Source: Acorus gramineus
Taxonomy: Eukaryota > Streptophyta > Magnoliopsida > Acorales > Acoraceae
Direction of reading: 5' to 3'
DNA length: 64,000 nucleotides
Assembly (NCBI GenBank): GCA_030737835.1
Contig: CM060856.1
Coordinates: 16,037,116 to 16,101,115 of the forward strand
The notes under the pieces are model-generated. The model saw only the letters and a list, made by a program, of their open reading frames with translations. It did no database searches and was not told where the DNA came from. The translations under genes and the position numbers were made by a program. Shown one piece after another: positions 1-13,000 of the stretch (its first letter is position 1; every line of letters starts with the position of its first letter).

Positions 1-23
1 AATGTTAATCCTTTTAGCTCAAG

Positions 24-109
24 TTAGCTTGGGACAAATGCAGTATTAGATTTTATAAATATATTAGCTTGGGACAAATCCAGTATTAGCTTGGGACAAA
101 TGCAGTTAA
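24..109. repeat. 22-bp repeat, three copies
   Basis: The unit TTAGCTTGGGACAAATGCAG occurs near 24, 64 and 86. The last two copies are adjacent and the first is separated by about 20 bp of AT-rich spacer. Copies differ by single bases. The repeat lies in the 5' region or 5'UTR intron of the downstream RMND5-like gene. No function is visible. Confidence 0.8.
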
Positions 110-310
110 TCGATGCCTGTAATGAAGCATTGCTTGTGATGTCCAACACTGTATCAAGCAAGATATATCTGATAAATCTTTCTGAAAAAAACTGAAACCA
201 ATCATACATGATGTGATAAATTTTTAAAAAAGAACAGAATAAATAGCTTCTTATTTTTAGTTTTTTACTATTCAGTTCGACAACCTTCCTAGACGACCTG
301 TTTGCACAAT

Positions 311-1459
311 ATGGAGCTGGACAGCATCAGGGATGCATTTGACCGTGTTGCAAAGAAGCAAAAGCTCTCATCATCCAAAACTCAAGAGGTGATCGATCAG
401 GTCACCCGAGAAATTGAGAATGCTTTGGCTAAGATGGACGACGAGGGTTCTTCAATGGATGCCAAATCCATCCTCTCAGAGCTGAACAGTAAGCTAAACG
501 AGATGTCACCAATGAATCAGCTCGAGCAACCACAAAAGGAGCTGAACCTTGCACTGAGCAAATATGCCAAACTCCTCGAGAAGAACTTCAACCCCGACAT
601 CACAAGGGCGTACAGAAACATTGATTTTGATATCCACACATTGAACCAGATCATCGCCAACCACTTCTATAGGGAAGGCCTCTTCGATCTAGGTGACTGC
701 TTCTTGAATGAGGCACAGGAACCTGATGCAAATGGCTTGAGATCTGCGTTCCTCGAGATGTACCGGATCCTCGAATCAATGAGGTCCGGGAACCTCCAAC
801 CAGCCTTGACCTGGGCCAGCGCCAACCGCGAGAAGCTCCTGCAGAAGGGATCAAGCCTTGAACTGAAGCTCCACAGGCTGCAATTCATGGAGGTACTGCA
901 GAATGGGACCCGCGAGGATGCCCTGAAGTACGCACGGACCCACCTTGCTCCATTTGCTTCGTCACACATGTCCGAAGTCCAGAAGCTCATGGCATGCCTC
1001 CTCTGGTCCGGCCGGCTCGATCGGTCCCCATACACCGAGTTTCTCTCCCCGACCCACTGGGAGAAACTGGCGGATGAGCTCACCAGGCAGTACTGCAACC
1101 TCCTGGGACAGTCAAACGAGAGTCCGCTTGGTGTGGCTGTGGCGGCCGGGGTTCAGGGTCTGCCGGTTCTATTGAAGCTTGCCAATGTGATGGCCGCGAA
1201 GAAGCAGGAGTGGATGATGATGAAGCAGCTACCAGTGCCAGTGGACCTGGGTAGTGAGTTCCAGTTCCATTCGATATTCGTTTGCCCGGTGTCCCGTGAC
1301 CAGGCGAGTGAGGAGAATCCTCCGATGTTGATGCCGTGTGGGCATGCCCTCTGCAAGCAGTCGATCGTGAAGCTTTCAAAGAATAGTACTCGACCTTTCA
1401 AGTGCCCTTATTGTCCTGTGGAGTCCACTGTTTCACAGTGTAGACAGCTCTATTTCTGA
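311..1459 (+). CDS. RMND5: RMND5/GID2-type LisH-CTLH-RING protein (CTLH/GID E3 ligase subunit)
   Basis: Single coding exon of 382 aa. The open frame runs back to a TTG at 302, but the plant start should be the ATG at 311 (MELDSIRDAFDRV). Domains in order: N-terminal helical region; LisH about residues 107-139 (IHTLNQIIANHFYREGLFDL); CTLH about 142-200; CRA region to about 300; degenerate C-terminal RING about 324-368 with C-P-V, M-P-C-G-H and K-C-P-Y-C-P ligands. The protein ends QCRQLYF, as usual for the family. RMND5/Gid2 pairs with MAEA/Gid9 as the catalytic RING heterodimer of the CTLH/GID ubiquitin ligase, so it probably acts in nucleo-cytoplasmic protein turnover. A pyrimidine-rich stretch ending in TTCAG at 271-275 looks like the acceptor of a 5'UTR intron, so the promoter is probably left of the window. 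The gene converges on the IQD gene. Confidence 0.93.
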   Translation: MELDSIRDAFDRVAKKQKLSSSKTQEVIDQVTREIENALAKMDDEGSSMDAKSILSELNSKLNEMSPMNQLEQPQKELNLALSKYAKLLEKNFNPDITRAYRNIDFDIHTLNQIIANHFYREGLFDLGDCFLNEAQEPDANGLRSAFLEMYRILESMRSGNLQPALTWASANREKLLQKGSSLELKLHRLQFMEVLQNGTREDALKYARTHLAPFASSHMSEVQKLMACLLWSGRLDRSPYTEFLSPTHWEKLADELTRQYCNLLGQSNESPLGVAVAAGVQGLPVLLKLANVMAAKKQEWMMMKQLPVPVDLGSEFQFHSIFVCPVSRDQASEENPPMLMPCGHALCKQSIVKLSKNSTRPFKCPYCPVESTVSQCRQLYF

Positions 1460-3221
1460 ACTTGGGTGGGTGTCTTTGTCTGGCTCAGGCATTCTTTCTT
1501 TCTTTCTTTCTTCTAAGTAAGTGTTTGTTGGGTGCATTAAGGAGGACTTGCATCTTTTTTATATGTGGAAAGAAAGGGAATGGAGAAAGGAGGATCGTGT
1601 TTCTTTATACTGACTGTATGTCATGGTTAGATGTAATGGTGGCATGCATTGGTTGTAAATATATATTCTTTCTGCATTTGTGTTTTTCAAGTTTATTGCA
1701 GGTGACATGATTGATGTATGAAAGCATTGGTTAATAAGTAAGACTGATTTCAAAATCTGTTCAAAGCCACCAAGATTCCTTAATTCCTTCTCTCCGTAGT
1801 GTTGGTAATGATTATTAATCTTTCTTTTTCATTATCTGTTTTGGGCAATCAAAATATAAAACAAATAGAATACTTGTGAAACCAAATATTCGTCACTTGC
1901 ATGGACTTGACCTTAGTATTAGTATCTGTACTATAGTATTACTAGTTACATACATAATTTCAATGAGATATCTTCCAATAATCTGTACTTCATAGGGTTT
2001 TATTTTTTATTTATAACGGAGGACCCCCCCCCCCCCCCCCCTAACCGAACTGGATAAACTATAGCTAGATAGCCAAAACTCGATACCAAGATTCATCCTT
2101 GATACAATTAAACCTGACACTGGTGGGTTACTTCATAGGGTTGCATGTGTTTAATAAATTTCATCATACTTCCACAGAATCCTAGTAAATGCCACATCAC
2201 TTGTTAAAACAGAGTACATACTACTCTACCATGAAAAACATATGCTTTCAATTTATTAGTATATACTTCAGTTTTTTTTCTTTTTTGTAAAAGCTTGTAC
2301 TTAATGAGACAAATTTTTACCTGAAAAAAAAATATTCAAACCAGGTGTGGTCAAAGTATAGCATTTTTTAATTCCATCGCTCTTGCAATAAAGGTAAATC
2401 ACATCCAAACAAAAGGAATATGGGATGAAAATGAAATATTCCTGTCATCAAAATAGAAGGCTATTCCAGGAAGGCACATTCAACAGAGCACAAAGTGAAA
2501 TCATTCTCAAAATTGAATTTTTGCTTCATGGCTAAACTGATAACCACTCACATTTTTATGGCCAATGTAAAAAAGCAGTCACTGGATCAAGTCATGACTT
2601 GATAAAAGAAAAAAAAGAAAAAAAAAAAAGGGGCAGACCACACCACCCACTTCAGAGAGCATATACAACAAATCTCCTCGTGGATAGTGGGAGAATCAGA
2701 ACCACACTCACATAAGGATCTAAATGACAACCTAAAAATATTGCCTTTTCAGCATCCCTATATGAAAAAACTTGATGCACATATTTGTTTGTGCATCATT
2801 CCATCCTCAATATGATCAGAGTTTGCAAACCTTTCCATCTTTAACATTGTACACAACAAGTCAGCTGTCAAAAGGCTACAATTTATTACATTCATAACCC
2901 ATAAACACATTTAAAGAATATGAAAAAAAGTCTGAAATTCACACTCTTAAAACACTCGAGGGATATAGAATCCAATCCAAAAAACCAGCAACATATCATA
3001 TCACACATGATCAAACAGAACACCATATATAAGAAGTTAAAAGGAGGAGGTAGCAACCCCCTAATGGCAGGAGGAGTCTCCAACTCTCCCCTCTGCCTGA
3101 CACAAATCAATACTCTGGATAAAATCAGGAAGAAATTGGGAAGATTAAATACCGGCAATCACAAACCTCGAAATCCAGTCTTTTTAACAGCAAGGACCAG
3201 TTAAGGTCATGTACCATCTAA
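1460..3221. other. Convergent intergenic region between RMND5 and IQD genes
   Basis: Contains the 3'UTR of the RMND5-like gene (to roughly 1740) and the 3'UTR of the minus-strand IQD gene, which probably reaches about 2880 where an AATAAA-like signal lies on the minus strand. A pure poly-C run occupies 2024-2041 and a purine run 2605-2631. Open frames at 2892-3204 lie in the IQD 3'UTR and resemble no family. No other gene is seen. Confidence 0.6.
2024..2041. repeat. Poly-C homopolymer (18 C)
   Basis: An uninterrupted C run in the intergenic region. Similar C runs occur near 54.7 and 60.75 kb. It is length-unstable and liable to assembly error. Confidence 0.95.
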
Positions 3222-6200
3222 TCACCTTTGCCACTTCCTCTCTGAAACAAGAAAAGGAAGCTTCAGCCAGCATTTAACATTGACAATGCTCAGTCACAGC
3301 AAAATCATTTCATATACCACAAGAATTGGTGCATGAAAGTTTTTTTTTTAAGATGCAAGTGCAAGCTAGCATGTTATAATCTGAACTGCTGTTTTAAGCA
3401 GATCTCTGTTCTGTGCAGGACATTTGATGAACATGGACTGACATGACTTAACCTGTATATATATGGTGGACTCCTACGGGAGTTTTTCTTTTATTTCAGT
3501 ATGTATAGATGATGCTGTATATTCTATTCCTTTACTATTGTATAAAATATAATATAAAGTGATAACAAAGTGAATTTCCATGGGCAGATTAATCAAATGC
3601 ATTCCAATTGCAGGCTACTTGAAGCTATATTTATATTCAAGATCCAATTCCAAATACTAAATGCACTATTTATATCATTCCATAAACAGTAGACCCTCAT
3701 CAGATTCTTAAATCCCCAATACCCCCCGTTTGCCAGTAAAAAGATACACATGATACAAAAGACAGAGAATTACCAGGAGGATTGTGAGGAGACTGTGCCG
3801 CACTCCCCTTCCCATCTTGCTGTGCTTGTGAAGATGATCTCTGCATGCGAGGTGAGGATTCCTGCTTTCCATTTCCCGCCGGCAAGGAATGCCTCTTCTT
3901 CATGTAATTGTCTTTGTCTTGCAAATCTGGGCTTGCTTTTGGAGAATTGTTGGCATGGACTTTAGCCTTCGCAGACTCTGTGGCTTGCATGTAATTGGGA
4001 AGCGAGTTACTGTTACTCACCCTTGGCTGATTGTCAGCATGATCAGGTTTAGACATCCCAAAAGAGTTGTGTCTCTTCTCAATTTTTTCCTTGGGCAATA
4101 GTTCGGTGCTACTTCTTGCACCTGAGTCACTCTTCGAATTTGATGGAGATCTCTCAGCCATCAAATGAGACCTTTTCTTCCTCGTAGGCACACTGTTATT
4201 TGTCTTGTTTCTTTTAGCGCTAGATGAAGTCTGGCTTGAAGGCGTTCCGAACGGATCTGTGGTGGTCACTCGGCTTCTTGGAGAACCTTCCGGTGATGAC
4301 CTGTAAGCTTGTGGTTCAGCGGCAACTTCCACTTGCACTTTTGTATCCGATGATGCACTCTGCACGTCGGGCATAACTACACCAGGAGGATTTTTTTCAA
4401 CCTCCTCAGGCTCCTCTAAGGGAAGTACACCAGAATCAGGTGACGTTTTGTGGGAATCCGACGAGGATTTGTTCTCCGATCCGACCTGCAAACTTCCAGG
4501 ATTGTATGCATCACCAGAGGCAGCAGCAGAATTATAATTTTCTTGCATTGCATCTCCAATTTCAAGAATAAACGTTTTGTGGGAATCCGACGAGGATTTG
4601 TTCTCCGATCCAACCTGCAAACTTCCAGGATTGTATGCATCACCAGAGGCAGCAGCAGAATTATAATTTTCTTGCATTGCATCTCCAATTTCAAGAATAA
4701 TCTCTCCGTCTTCTATTATGGACCTATCAGGGGAATCAAGAGTAGAGGAGATGGATATTTCAGTTCCACACTCCGATCCCCCAACTTGAACTCTTTGATC
4801 ATTAGATATTGAATTTTCCAACACGCTAAAGCTGTCAGTTTGTTTGACAGATTTTGACTGAGAGGGAAAGACTCCTGACTTTGATTCCTCAGGTGCATTG
4901 TGAGAGGTAGAATTTATTGATGTAGCCGAGGTTGGCATTGAACTCAGTTCTTCAAATTTTGATTGGGCAGCAGCAAATGCCGGATTGCAGGCTTTTCTCA
5001 ATCCGAACGTGAATTTCTTTCCCTCGGTCTCCATTGTTTCACTTGTAGGTTTTGAGTTGTCATGCTCACTGCCCAGCTTCTCAAAAACATGGTCTTCAGT
5101 ATTTATTTGAACTGGAGGAAGATCATAAGCTTCATTAAGAAGCTCTTCAGGATTTGTTGAGATCTCCTGAGCCATGACTAAGCCCTCAACATCATTTTTA
5201 GGCTCCTCAACTTCATCCTTTGCTGAGGAATAGGAGTCTTTTTCCGAAACAGACATCTGAGGAGGAACCTGAAAATTGAAGACATCATCATGACTGACAG
5301 TCGATTCATGTTCATTGTCATGTGACTCTCTGACAGCTTTAGAAACACATTTCGCATCTGCTGACGCAGAACCAATATCATGCAGGACTTCAGTTGAAAC
5401 TTCAGTTGCAGCCAGCATATTGTTGTCGACTTCTCCATGGTAAGCGGGACATGTTTTTAGCTTGTGTTGTTGTTCAATGTCCGACGAGGACACAGCCATC
5501 CACCTCTCCAACCATTTCCATGCAGAATCAGGTTCTGATGGGTCGCAGCTGATGTAGATTGGCTTCGTCTTTGGTGCTGATTCCAGAAGCTTGCATAATA
5601 TACAATAATATATTTTTATTAGAACAAGATCCTAAGAGATATGGAATAATTTTATTGAGGAAACAGGAGTTAGATAAAAATTACCTGACGAGCAAATCCA
5701 TTGGCAAATAACTTGTGACTTGAAGAGGAAGTTTTATTAACTCCAGTACCAGAATATTCCTACAAGGGAAATATATATATTAGATGGCAGCACCTAATAC
5801 ATTGAATCAATGTGCGCTCCTTGTGTGTAACATCAATGAATATTGGGAATACGCAAAAAAAGAAAAGAATATCCTAATGATTCATCGTTGTCGACTGTAA
5901 CTTCAAAATCCAGACCAGCCGATAGTGTGAAAAATAGACATTCAAATCCACGGGTCCCAGAGGAAAACTGAATGAATAATAAAATGAAATGGCATGATAG
6001 AAAAAACATCATAGTTAAGGCAGCCACTTGAACAGAAGATCAAAGAAAATAACAAAGTTAGCCCCAAATCATTTGGCAATGGAGGCAAGTTCAAACACAC
6101 AATGTTTCGGGTTTGAATATATTCATCTCGAATAACCAATGCTTTATGAGATTTCTTATAGTTACTTTTTTTGTGCGAAATCTATAGTGCACCTTAAAAA

Positions 6201-9026
6201 GGAAATCAAACTATAGATAAATAATAGGGTTGGATAAAGTTCACAAAACAAACTGCCATCACCAGGGTAGATGTCTGATGGCTTCCATCAATGTTCTCTT
6301 GGTTGGCGAACTTCTCTTCTAAAATACGTGAGCGGCGAGCACGAACAAGTGTTTGCATTTTGACGATGGCTTGAACACAGCGCAAGGTCCCCACAGCCTG
6401 TCTTTGGACCAAATGTCGACGCACAGCAGCTTGCAACCTGACAACACTCTTGATCTTCTGAAGCTCTCTTTGAGCCTAGTAAATTTCAAATACCAACTAT
6501 ACATAAATAATATTTTTCACTCATATCAATTTCAGGAATCCAAAGTTTTTGCTTGCAATACGTACCAAGTATGCCCTTATGGCAGTCTGGATCAAAATAG
6601 CTGAAGACTCCTGGAGATTGTGATCAACATCATCAGCAATGCCAGTGCTAATTAAAGTAATGGGTCCCTTAATATCTTTTTCAGCTGATAATGGTGGGGG
6701 TTTCTCGTCTGTCAATTGTGGTTCAGAAACTTTTTCTGTAGTTGGAAAATCTGTTTGTGGATGGTAGTCAAGGGAAGTGGCTTCTGGACTCTCTTTATTG
6801 CCAGGAGATGGCAGTTCTAAATTGACAGAGTTACTTAGCACCCGATGACTGGCAGACCTCTTCTGGAAACTCCACCGGCGCTTGCTTCTTGTAGGTTCAT
6901 TCTGAAAGTATCCAAATTCATGAAAATTACAAACGGTTCCTTTATATAATTGAGAAAAGCATCTAAATGGATTGATGCATGGAAAAAGAAATCCGGATGA
7001 TGCAGCTTTTGTGGTACTAGACAATGATATCTTGTACTGTACCATACAAAGTATCCAAAAGGATTGGATACTTTATGGATTTCTGAAACAGAACCTTCAT
7101 CTAGTTATCTGTATTTCTTTTTTTCCCTTTTGATAAACTAACTAGTTGTCTGTCTTTCTAACTTGCTAAAAGTGTGTGTTTCATAACCAGACAGCTTCCA
7201 AATCTAATTTACACATGCAACACTTATTGAGATTCAACTTTTTTTTAAAAAAAGAAGTTAAAACAGATCTTATTGCAAGTTCAGTAAGAGATTATTTGTA
7301 CCTTATTTTAACCTGTATAAGGAACTTGAGTAGATAGGAAATGTGCCTATACATGAGACAAGTATGCTTAATCATCTATTAGATCATTTTTATCAAGAGG
7401 ACTAAAATGCATTTCATTACTAAACCTTTTTTTTCTGCAAAAGCTTTCATGTAATGTCCCCTACAAAGGATAATCCTGTCTTTCTCCGGTCTACATCATT
7501 GAATAGTCACATAAATAGTATCATTTAATCTTTTACACACATCTACAATCAATGAGATGAAGCCTGGCAACACAGCTAATTTCAGAACACAAATGTTACC
7601 AAAATTAGCAGCATTTATATTACCTGCCAAAAAAAATCTAAGGATATACTTAGGAAATCTACTACCCGTCTCTGGAAAGATCAAGAACACTTGGAAAAAT
7701 TCACAATTAACGTAAAGAAGGAAAAAAAAAGTAAAAAACATGATTGGCATGGCAATCCATAATCTTCAGCAAAAGACAGAAAAATAGATTGGATTGCATT
7801 GAATTAGTTCATCGAGCTGGATTTTGAATATTAGGCGTTCAAAATTCTCTATGCCGAGAACCAATGCTCCTAGAATTATCCCGGAAATAAATTGATGAAA
7901 TCGTGTGGTGGGCACATGGTGTATGGCAAGTTTGACAACCATATGTTTTGGTCAGGTACCTGAGAAATCACATATAGTCAATTGTGTTTGTTTGTTTCAA
8001 TATAGACATGGGGTGTCAGACAAAAGGCTTCAAATAAATTCCCTTGTTCTGGGACTGTTATGTCGTAAGGTCCATATGACGGTTATTAACTAACCCCCCG
8101 ACTTTCCTTTTATAACACATTAAACTGAGAGACCACTCGACAAGGCGATCTAATTGAACTCACACAAATAAATTATGTCCAATGAGACTGATTAACAGTC
8201 ACCTGGAAAGAACTTTCCAAATCAAGAGAAACAGACTCATCCAAGAAGTAAACACAATTTGTTAACAACATCCGTCAAAAATAGAATCAGAATTATACAA
8301 ATTCAGGAATACTTTATATTTTCAAAACATTTCTCCTAAAAAAAAGAGATATAGGTGAATTAGACATTTAAAACAAAACGGCCCATCAGAATTACATGTA
8401 CGTAAGGTTCTCCATTTACAGCTAAAAAGCTAAAACAGAGTTTTCGAATGTTCCACTCATTAAATAAAACTTCTTTCCAAAAGCAACATCGAAAACGACA
8501 TCTGCTGCTCCTGAACCACCAGAACCTCAAACGATGATTCGTGAAAAGGACCATTTTGCCCCTCCACCACCAATCCTCCCCTCTCAGAGTGAATGTATGA
8601 GACCTCGGGATCTCAGCAAAAACAAAAGAAACAAAAAGCACACATCACCAGTGCCCTACCAAGATCGCATCTTTTCTCCAAAATCGAAAAAAAAAAAAAA
8701 TACACAACGAACAGAATTCACCCAAACGAACCAAATTCAACATTTTGAGCTGCAAACACAACAGAATCCACAAATTCAGAGACACCCACTTCAAAACCAG
8801 TCGCATTTGACTTTGCCATACAAGAACCCACCGTCGAGGAAGCTCAAACGATCCAGATCGAACGAAACCTCAAGAAAGACTCCATTTTTAAGCTGAAAAA
8901 CTAAAAAAAAACGAACAAATACCGAGATTGGTTTACCTCGATGGGCTGGAGATCTTCATTTTCATTTTCGATCGAATCGGTGGCGCAAGTGATCATCTTG
9001 AAGCACGAGATCGCCGACTTCCCCAT
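3222..9026 (-). CDS. IQD: IQ67-domain protein, IQD31/32 clade (calmodulin-binding, microtubule-associated)
   Basis: Six coding exons join with consistent phases and GT-AG borders: 9026-8937, 6901-6566, 6475-6263, 5759-5685, 5589-3774 and 3241-3222. Together they give 849 aa, close to the length of Arabidopsis IQD32. The start is MGKSAISCFKMITC. The IQ67 region straddles exons 2-3 (LIQTAIRAYLAQREL, then SVVRLQAAVRRHLVQRQAVG and TLRCVQAIVKMQTLVRARRS), so an intron sits inside the first IQ motif as in this family. The AWKWLERWM motif follows in exon 5. The acidic, serine-rich middle is probably disordered. A DUF4005-like tail (SLPNYMQATESAKAK, KKRHSLP) ends in ERKWQR, encoded by a 20-nt last exon. 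IQDs bind calmodulin and decorate microtubules or membranes. Odd feature: exon 5 carries an in-frame 129-bp tandem duplication. Intron 1 is about 2 kb. The C/T-rich 5'UTR on the plus strand includes a short GATTTC repeat. Confidence 0.93.
4445..4702. repeat. 129-bp in-frame tandem duplication inside IQD exon 5
   Basis: Two adjacent 129-bp (43-codon) units; for example ACGTTTTG at 4443 recurs at 4572. They differ at one base (G at 4483, A at 4612). The encoded unit contains ILEIGDAMQENYNSAAASG and ends in SSDSHKT, at about residues 535-577 and 578-620 of the protein. The reading frame is preserved. Confidence 0.95.
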
Positions 9027-9602
9027 TTTTTTCCACTCTCAAGTTCTTCTCTTCTTCTTTCGTTGCTTTTCACAATATCACAATCTGAAAAAGAGAGAGA
9101 GATTCAGAGATTTCGATTTCGATTTCGATTTCGCTCTTTAAAAAACACATTATCTGAAGAAGAAAAAAAAAATATAGACGGACACTAAAGCCCTCACTAA
9201 AATCCAACGAAATCTCGCTTTCGCGTCCGCCAATTTAACGCAGCGAACGGTGCAAACAAACGCACACGAAGACGTTGGACCTCTGGTAACCTGTTGCGCC
9301 ATCATAGATTCTTTTTTACGTTACTCTCTTATGTGGCGATATGTATGAGGTTATCCGTTTTGTATTAAAAGGTTCCGCCGTTGCATTGGACTAGATGTTT
9401 GCCCATCGATGTTTCGTGGGCTCTTTTGTTGGGCCGATATTTTGAAGGATATGATATGATTACGATAACTCGAGAATATATGTGGGTCCCGCTTCATGTG
9501 AGGGGAACCCGAAAGGGCAGGTCTGATCAGGTGGTGCGGCTGGGAAAGGTGTCCATCGTCTCCGCTCTAATGTCACACTCACTTTGTTCATCCATTCATT
9601 AA
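9027..9602 (-). promoter_or_regulatory. 5'UTR and promoter region of the IQD gene
   Basis: Directly upstream of the IQD start. The first 110 bp are pyrimidine-rich on the plus strand, with a GATTTC repeat at 9112-9135, typical of a plant 5'UTR. No clear TATA box is seen. The remaining sequence to the MITE at 9603 has no recognisable gene. Confidence 0.5.
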
Positions 9603-10045
9603 GGAGGCGTTTGGGTAGAAGATTACAAGAGGAATAGGTGGGAATATGATGGGAGAGAAAAGGTGTTTGGGTCAGGGAAATAAGATGATATTTGAATATC
9701 GGAATAACAAAGAATAAATGTGTATAGTAATCCCCTTTACTCATGGAATTAGTTTATTTTAACAATAATCATAAATGGGTCCACAGTTTTTTTTTCTTTT
9801 TATTTCAAATCATCTGTCATTACATTTTATGCATCAATGGGGCCTATATATCAAATCAACTTATTACACCTTATTCACATTTTATTCTTGATCAACCAAA
9901 CACTCAACTTTTATTATTGCGTTTTCCAACGAGAATAACTAAAAACACAATAAAACAGAAAATCACTTATTCCATTGATAAAGTCAACAATTCCTGGAAT
10001 ACGTATAAACCTCAGAATAGCTTATACCTCTATCCAAACGAGCCC
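9603..10045. mobile_element. Tourist-like (PIF/Harbinger) MITE, 443 bp
   Basis: Terminal inverted repeats GGAGGCGTTTGGGTAGA and (reverse complement of the right end) GGGCTCGTTTGGATAGA are flanked by TAA at 9600-9602 and 10046-10048. That matches the TWA target duplication and G/C-rich TIR of Tourist elements. The interior shares a right-half segment (CCAACGAGAATAA) with the MITE at 56019. No coding capacity. Confidence 0.75.
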
Positions 10046-10048
10046 TAA

Positions 10049-13000
10049 GTGATTTATGTTTTGTTATAGCTAATGCTCATTTTCAGTCACATAATTTTGG
10101 CCTCACAAAAAATATATACTTTCTATCGGTACGTATGTACAGGGTCATCCATAATAGATGAACCATGCATGTTGTGTCTTAAGCAAGAGATCAATCTATT
10201 AATGTTGGATTGTGGATGTTAAAAATAAATCAATAATGTGATTTTGAAGACATGCACTTATGCATCGACATAATTTTTAACAAACAATAATCACATTTCA
10301 TGTGATATTTATAGAAATTGTGATTATGTATATTTTATATATAAAGTTACTAGTATGTTATGGTGTGTTAGACTTGTCACATTGATCTCTGTGCTGAAAA
10401 ACACTTCAAAATAATTATATGATTTAAATAGCTTCACTGTGATTTAATTTATTTGATGCGTAATTGTGAAAATTGGGTTGATATTTTTTTATAAAAGTTT
10501 TTTTTTTTTTTTAAAAAAAAAAGGTTGTGTGCGCCTTCATAAATATGTAAATGGAATGTTTGTGTTTTCTTCAATAGTTATAGATTAATCATTTGAAGTA
10601 CGTAGCATTAGTGTGTGATCTACAGCACTATTGTTGATGTACAATTCTGTACAATTCTTATTAGTTGCACAAGTACTACCACCTAAAGCATATAGCTCAA
10701 GTGCTTTTGAGCTACTGAGGAATAAAGTGAGCCTGTAGCAAGTGAGCACATCATATGGGATTAGGCATTGTACAACAATTTGGTCTTTTTTTGGTTTAGC
10801 ACACCATATAATGAATAAATGAATGGTCAGGCAATTATTTCCACACTCTCATATTTCACACATCCCATTATATTCTTATATTTCATATGATGACATACCT
10901 TACCATAACAGATTACATAATTTTACAATTATTACTCCCAATTACTTAAATGAGTGTTTATTCTTTTTTTATTATTATTATTTCGTATAAAGGTTATTGA
11001 TGGGCGACACATTCATTCAATGGGCTACTGGGACCAAGAAAACTTGGATCAATATGGACTCAAAACAACCTATAGACCAAAGAGAACGTGTCTTCTTTTA
11101 GTATTTTCTTTGTTTTTTCATCTTCAATTCAGATTATATCTATTTTGATTATCTTTGAAATGGATATATGCTCAAAGTTTCACTAAAAAAAATCACTCCA
11201 CAGGGCACCTAATACTAATAGGGTCCTCTTGTGTGATGTTAACCAAGTCAAATACCAAAGCCTGTTCCCAGTTCATCTGCCTAGCATTATATATGAACTC
11301 ATTCTCTGAGAAGTCTCAAGCTGTTAATAGTTGACAAGGTTTAAGAATCGATATATCAGATTTCTACATAACTTGTGACAGCAACTTGTGAATCATATTT
11401 GTTGCACTCTGTGTTCTCAATATGCAAAGATGAATGCGAAGTCGGCCATTATTTGTAAGCTCAGATTGTCACGCAAAATTTAGCTTATTTGCAGTATCTA
11501 TCTCGTAATAGGTCTTTGGGCATTCAGTCATTTTCATACTGTAAAGCCTATTAGAGCTTGCAACAAGCATTCACCAACACATGTCCACGATAATTTGTCC
11601 ACTTCTAAGGGCTCATTGATTTTTCCTTGCATAAATATGAAATGTTATTGGATAATGTTACGTTCAGTCCCATTTTTAACCTCAATTACAGTCTACACAT
11701 GTTTTAAATTTTTTAAAAATAATATATCTCATCTAATAAGGTACATGCTTTTATTAAAAAATGAAATATATACTCCAATGAATTGCATTGATACATTCAT
11801 AATCGTTAATTTTCTGTCAACGCATATAAGACTAGAATTGGGATTGAAAATGGATCTAGGTGTAACAACGCCCAATATTATTTTGTTCTCACTTGATTTA
11901 TTATCTATTTAACTATATGACAATCGGTATGTATTTATCAAAGCTTTATCAATCATAATGCTTTATCAATCATAATCCTTCACCTAAAATAGTCAATCTT
12001 CAAATATACACAATTTGTGTGTGTGTATATATATAAAATAAAATCATCATAAATATTCCTATAATATCATATTTGGCATGTGTAACTGTTTGTATGATAT
12101 TTCGTCACCAACAAGGGGATCATATCAAAGATGGCCCATAATAAAATTCACAACAGTGTAATTCCTGAATCCTGTTGTCAATTTGTCATCCACCACGTGT
12201 CGGTCCCCCTCCAAGGCTTCACCATCTGATCAGTGGACCTCTAATAAGAACTGTGATCCTTTAATGGTGTCTGATTGGTGGTACGTTTTATTGGTTGATG
12301 AAATGGTGCTTTCATATGGTACGTGTGGACATGGTGACGTTTATATCATCCATGGAAATAAGTGCACTGTGATTAAGACATGATTAATTAATGATATTAA
12401 AATCTATATGGGGAAGGTTGTTGTGATGGGGAGACTTTATCCATAATTGGACTTGGTTTTGTATTTTAGTGAGGTTTTTTTTTTTGGGTGGGGGCATTGT
12501 CATGCTGGTTGTTAAATATAGAGGACATTACAACAACATGGTGACTTGTAACAAGTGTATGTGACAACAAAATTATGCTGTTTAGGATTCCTCAGATCCA
12601 GCTCTATCCATTCACAAGTAACTATGCCCAGTCACTGGTGTCAAACTCTCGTAATTAATTTGATTCTTAATATTTTATTTATTTATTTTTTTTAGAATAA
12701 TCTTAGAATTATCTGGTATGTGGAAGAGGATTAAGAATGTTATAAGCAGATTTGTTTGCATGCAATCACGCGTGCAGTTATATCTTGTTTAATAAAATAT
12801 ATATTATTTAGATGTGATTTTTTTTATTTTTCTATATAATGAAAAATACAATTTGTTAGAGTCTATATGACTTCATTTTTAAAATACACTAAACATGTAT
12901 AATTTAAAAAAAATTAAAATATTTGAAAAACTATAAAAAAGATTAATTATATTTATATGATTTTAAATATTCAGCGTGCAAGTCCACGTATGCATATCCA

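Noticed and set aside
302-310. Start of the RMND5-like frame at 302
   Set aside because: The codon at 302 is TTG; the first ATG is at 311 and matches the family N-terminus.
4450-4812. 120-aa plus-strand open frame with repeated residues
   Set aside because: It is antisense to the IQD exon and looks repetitive only because it covers the 129-bp duplication.
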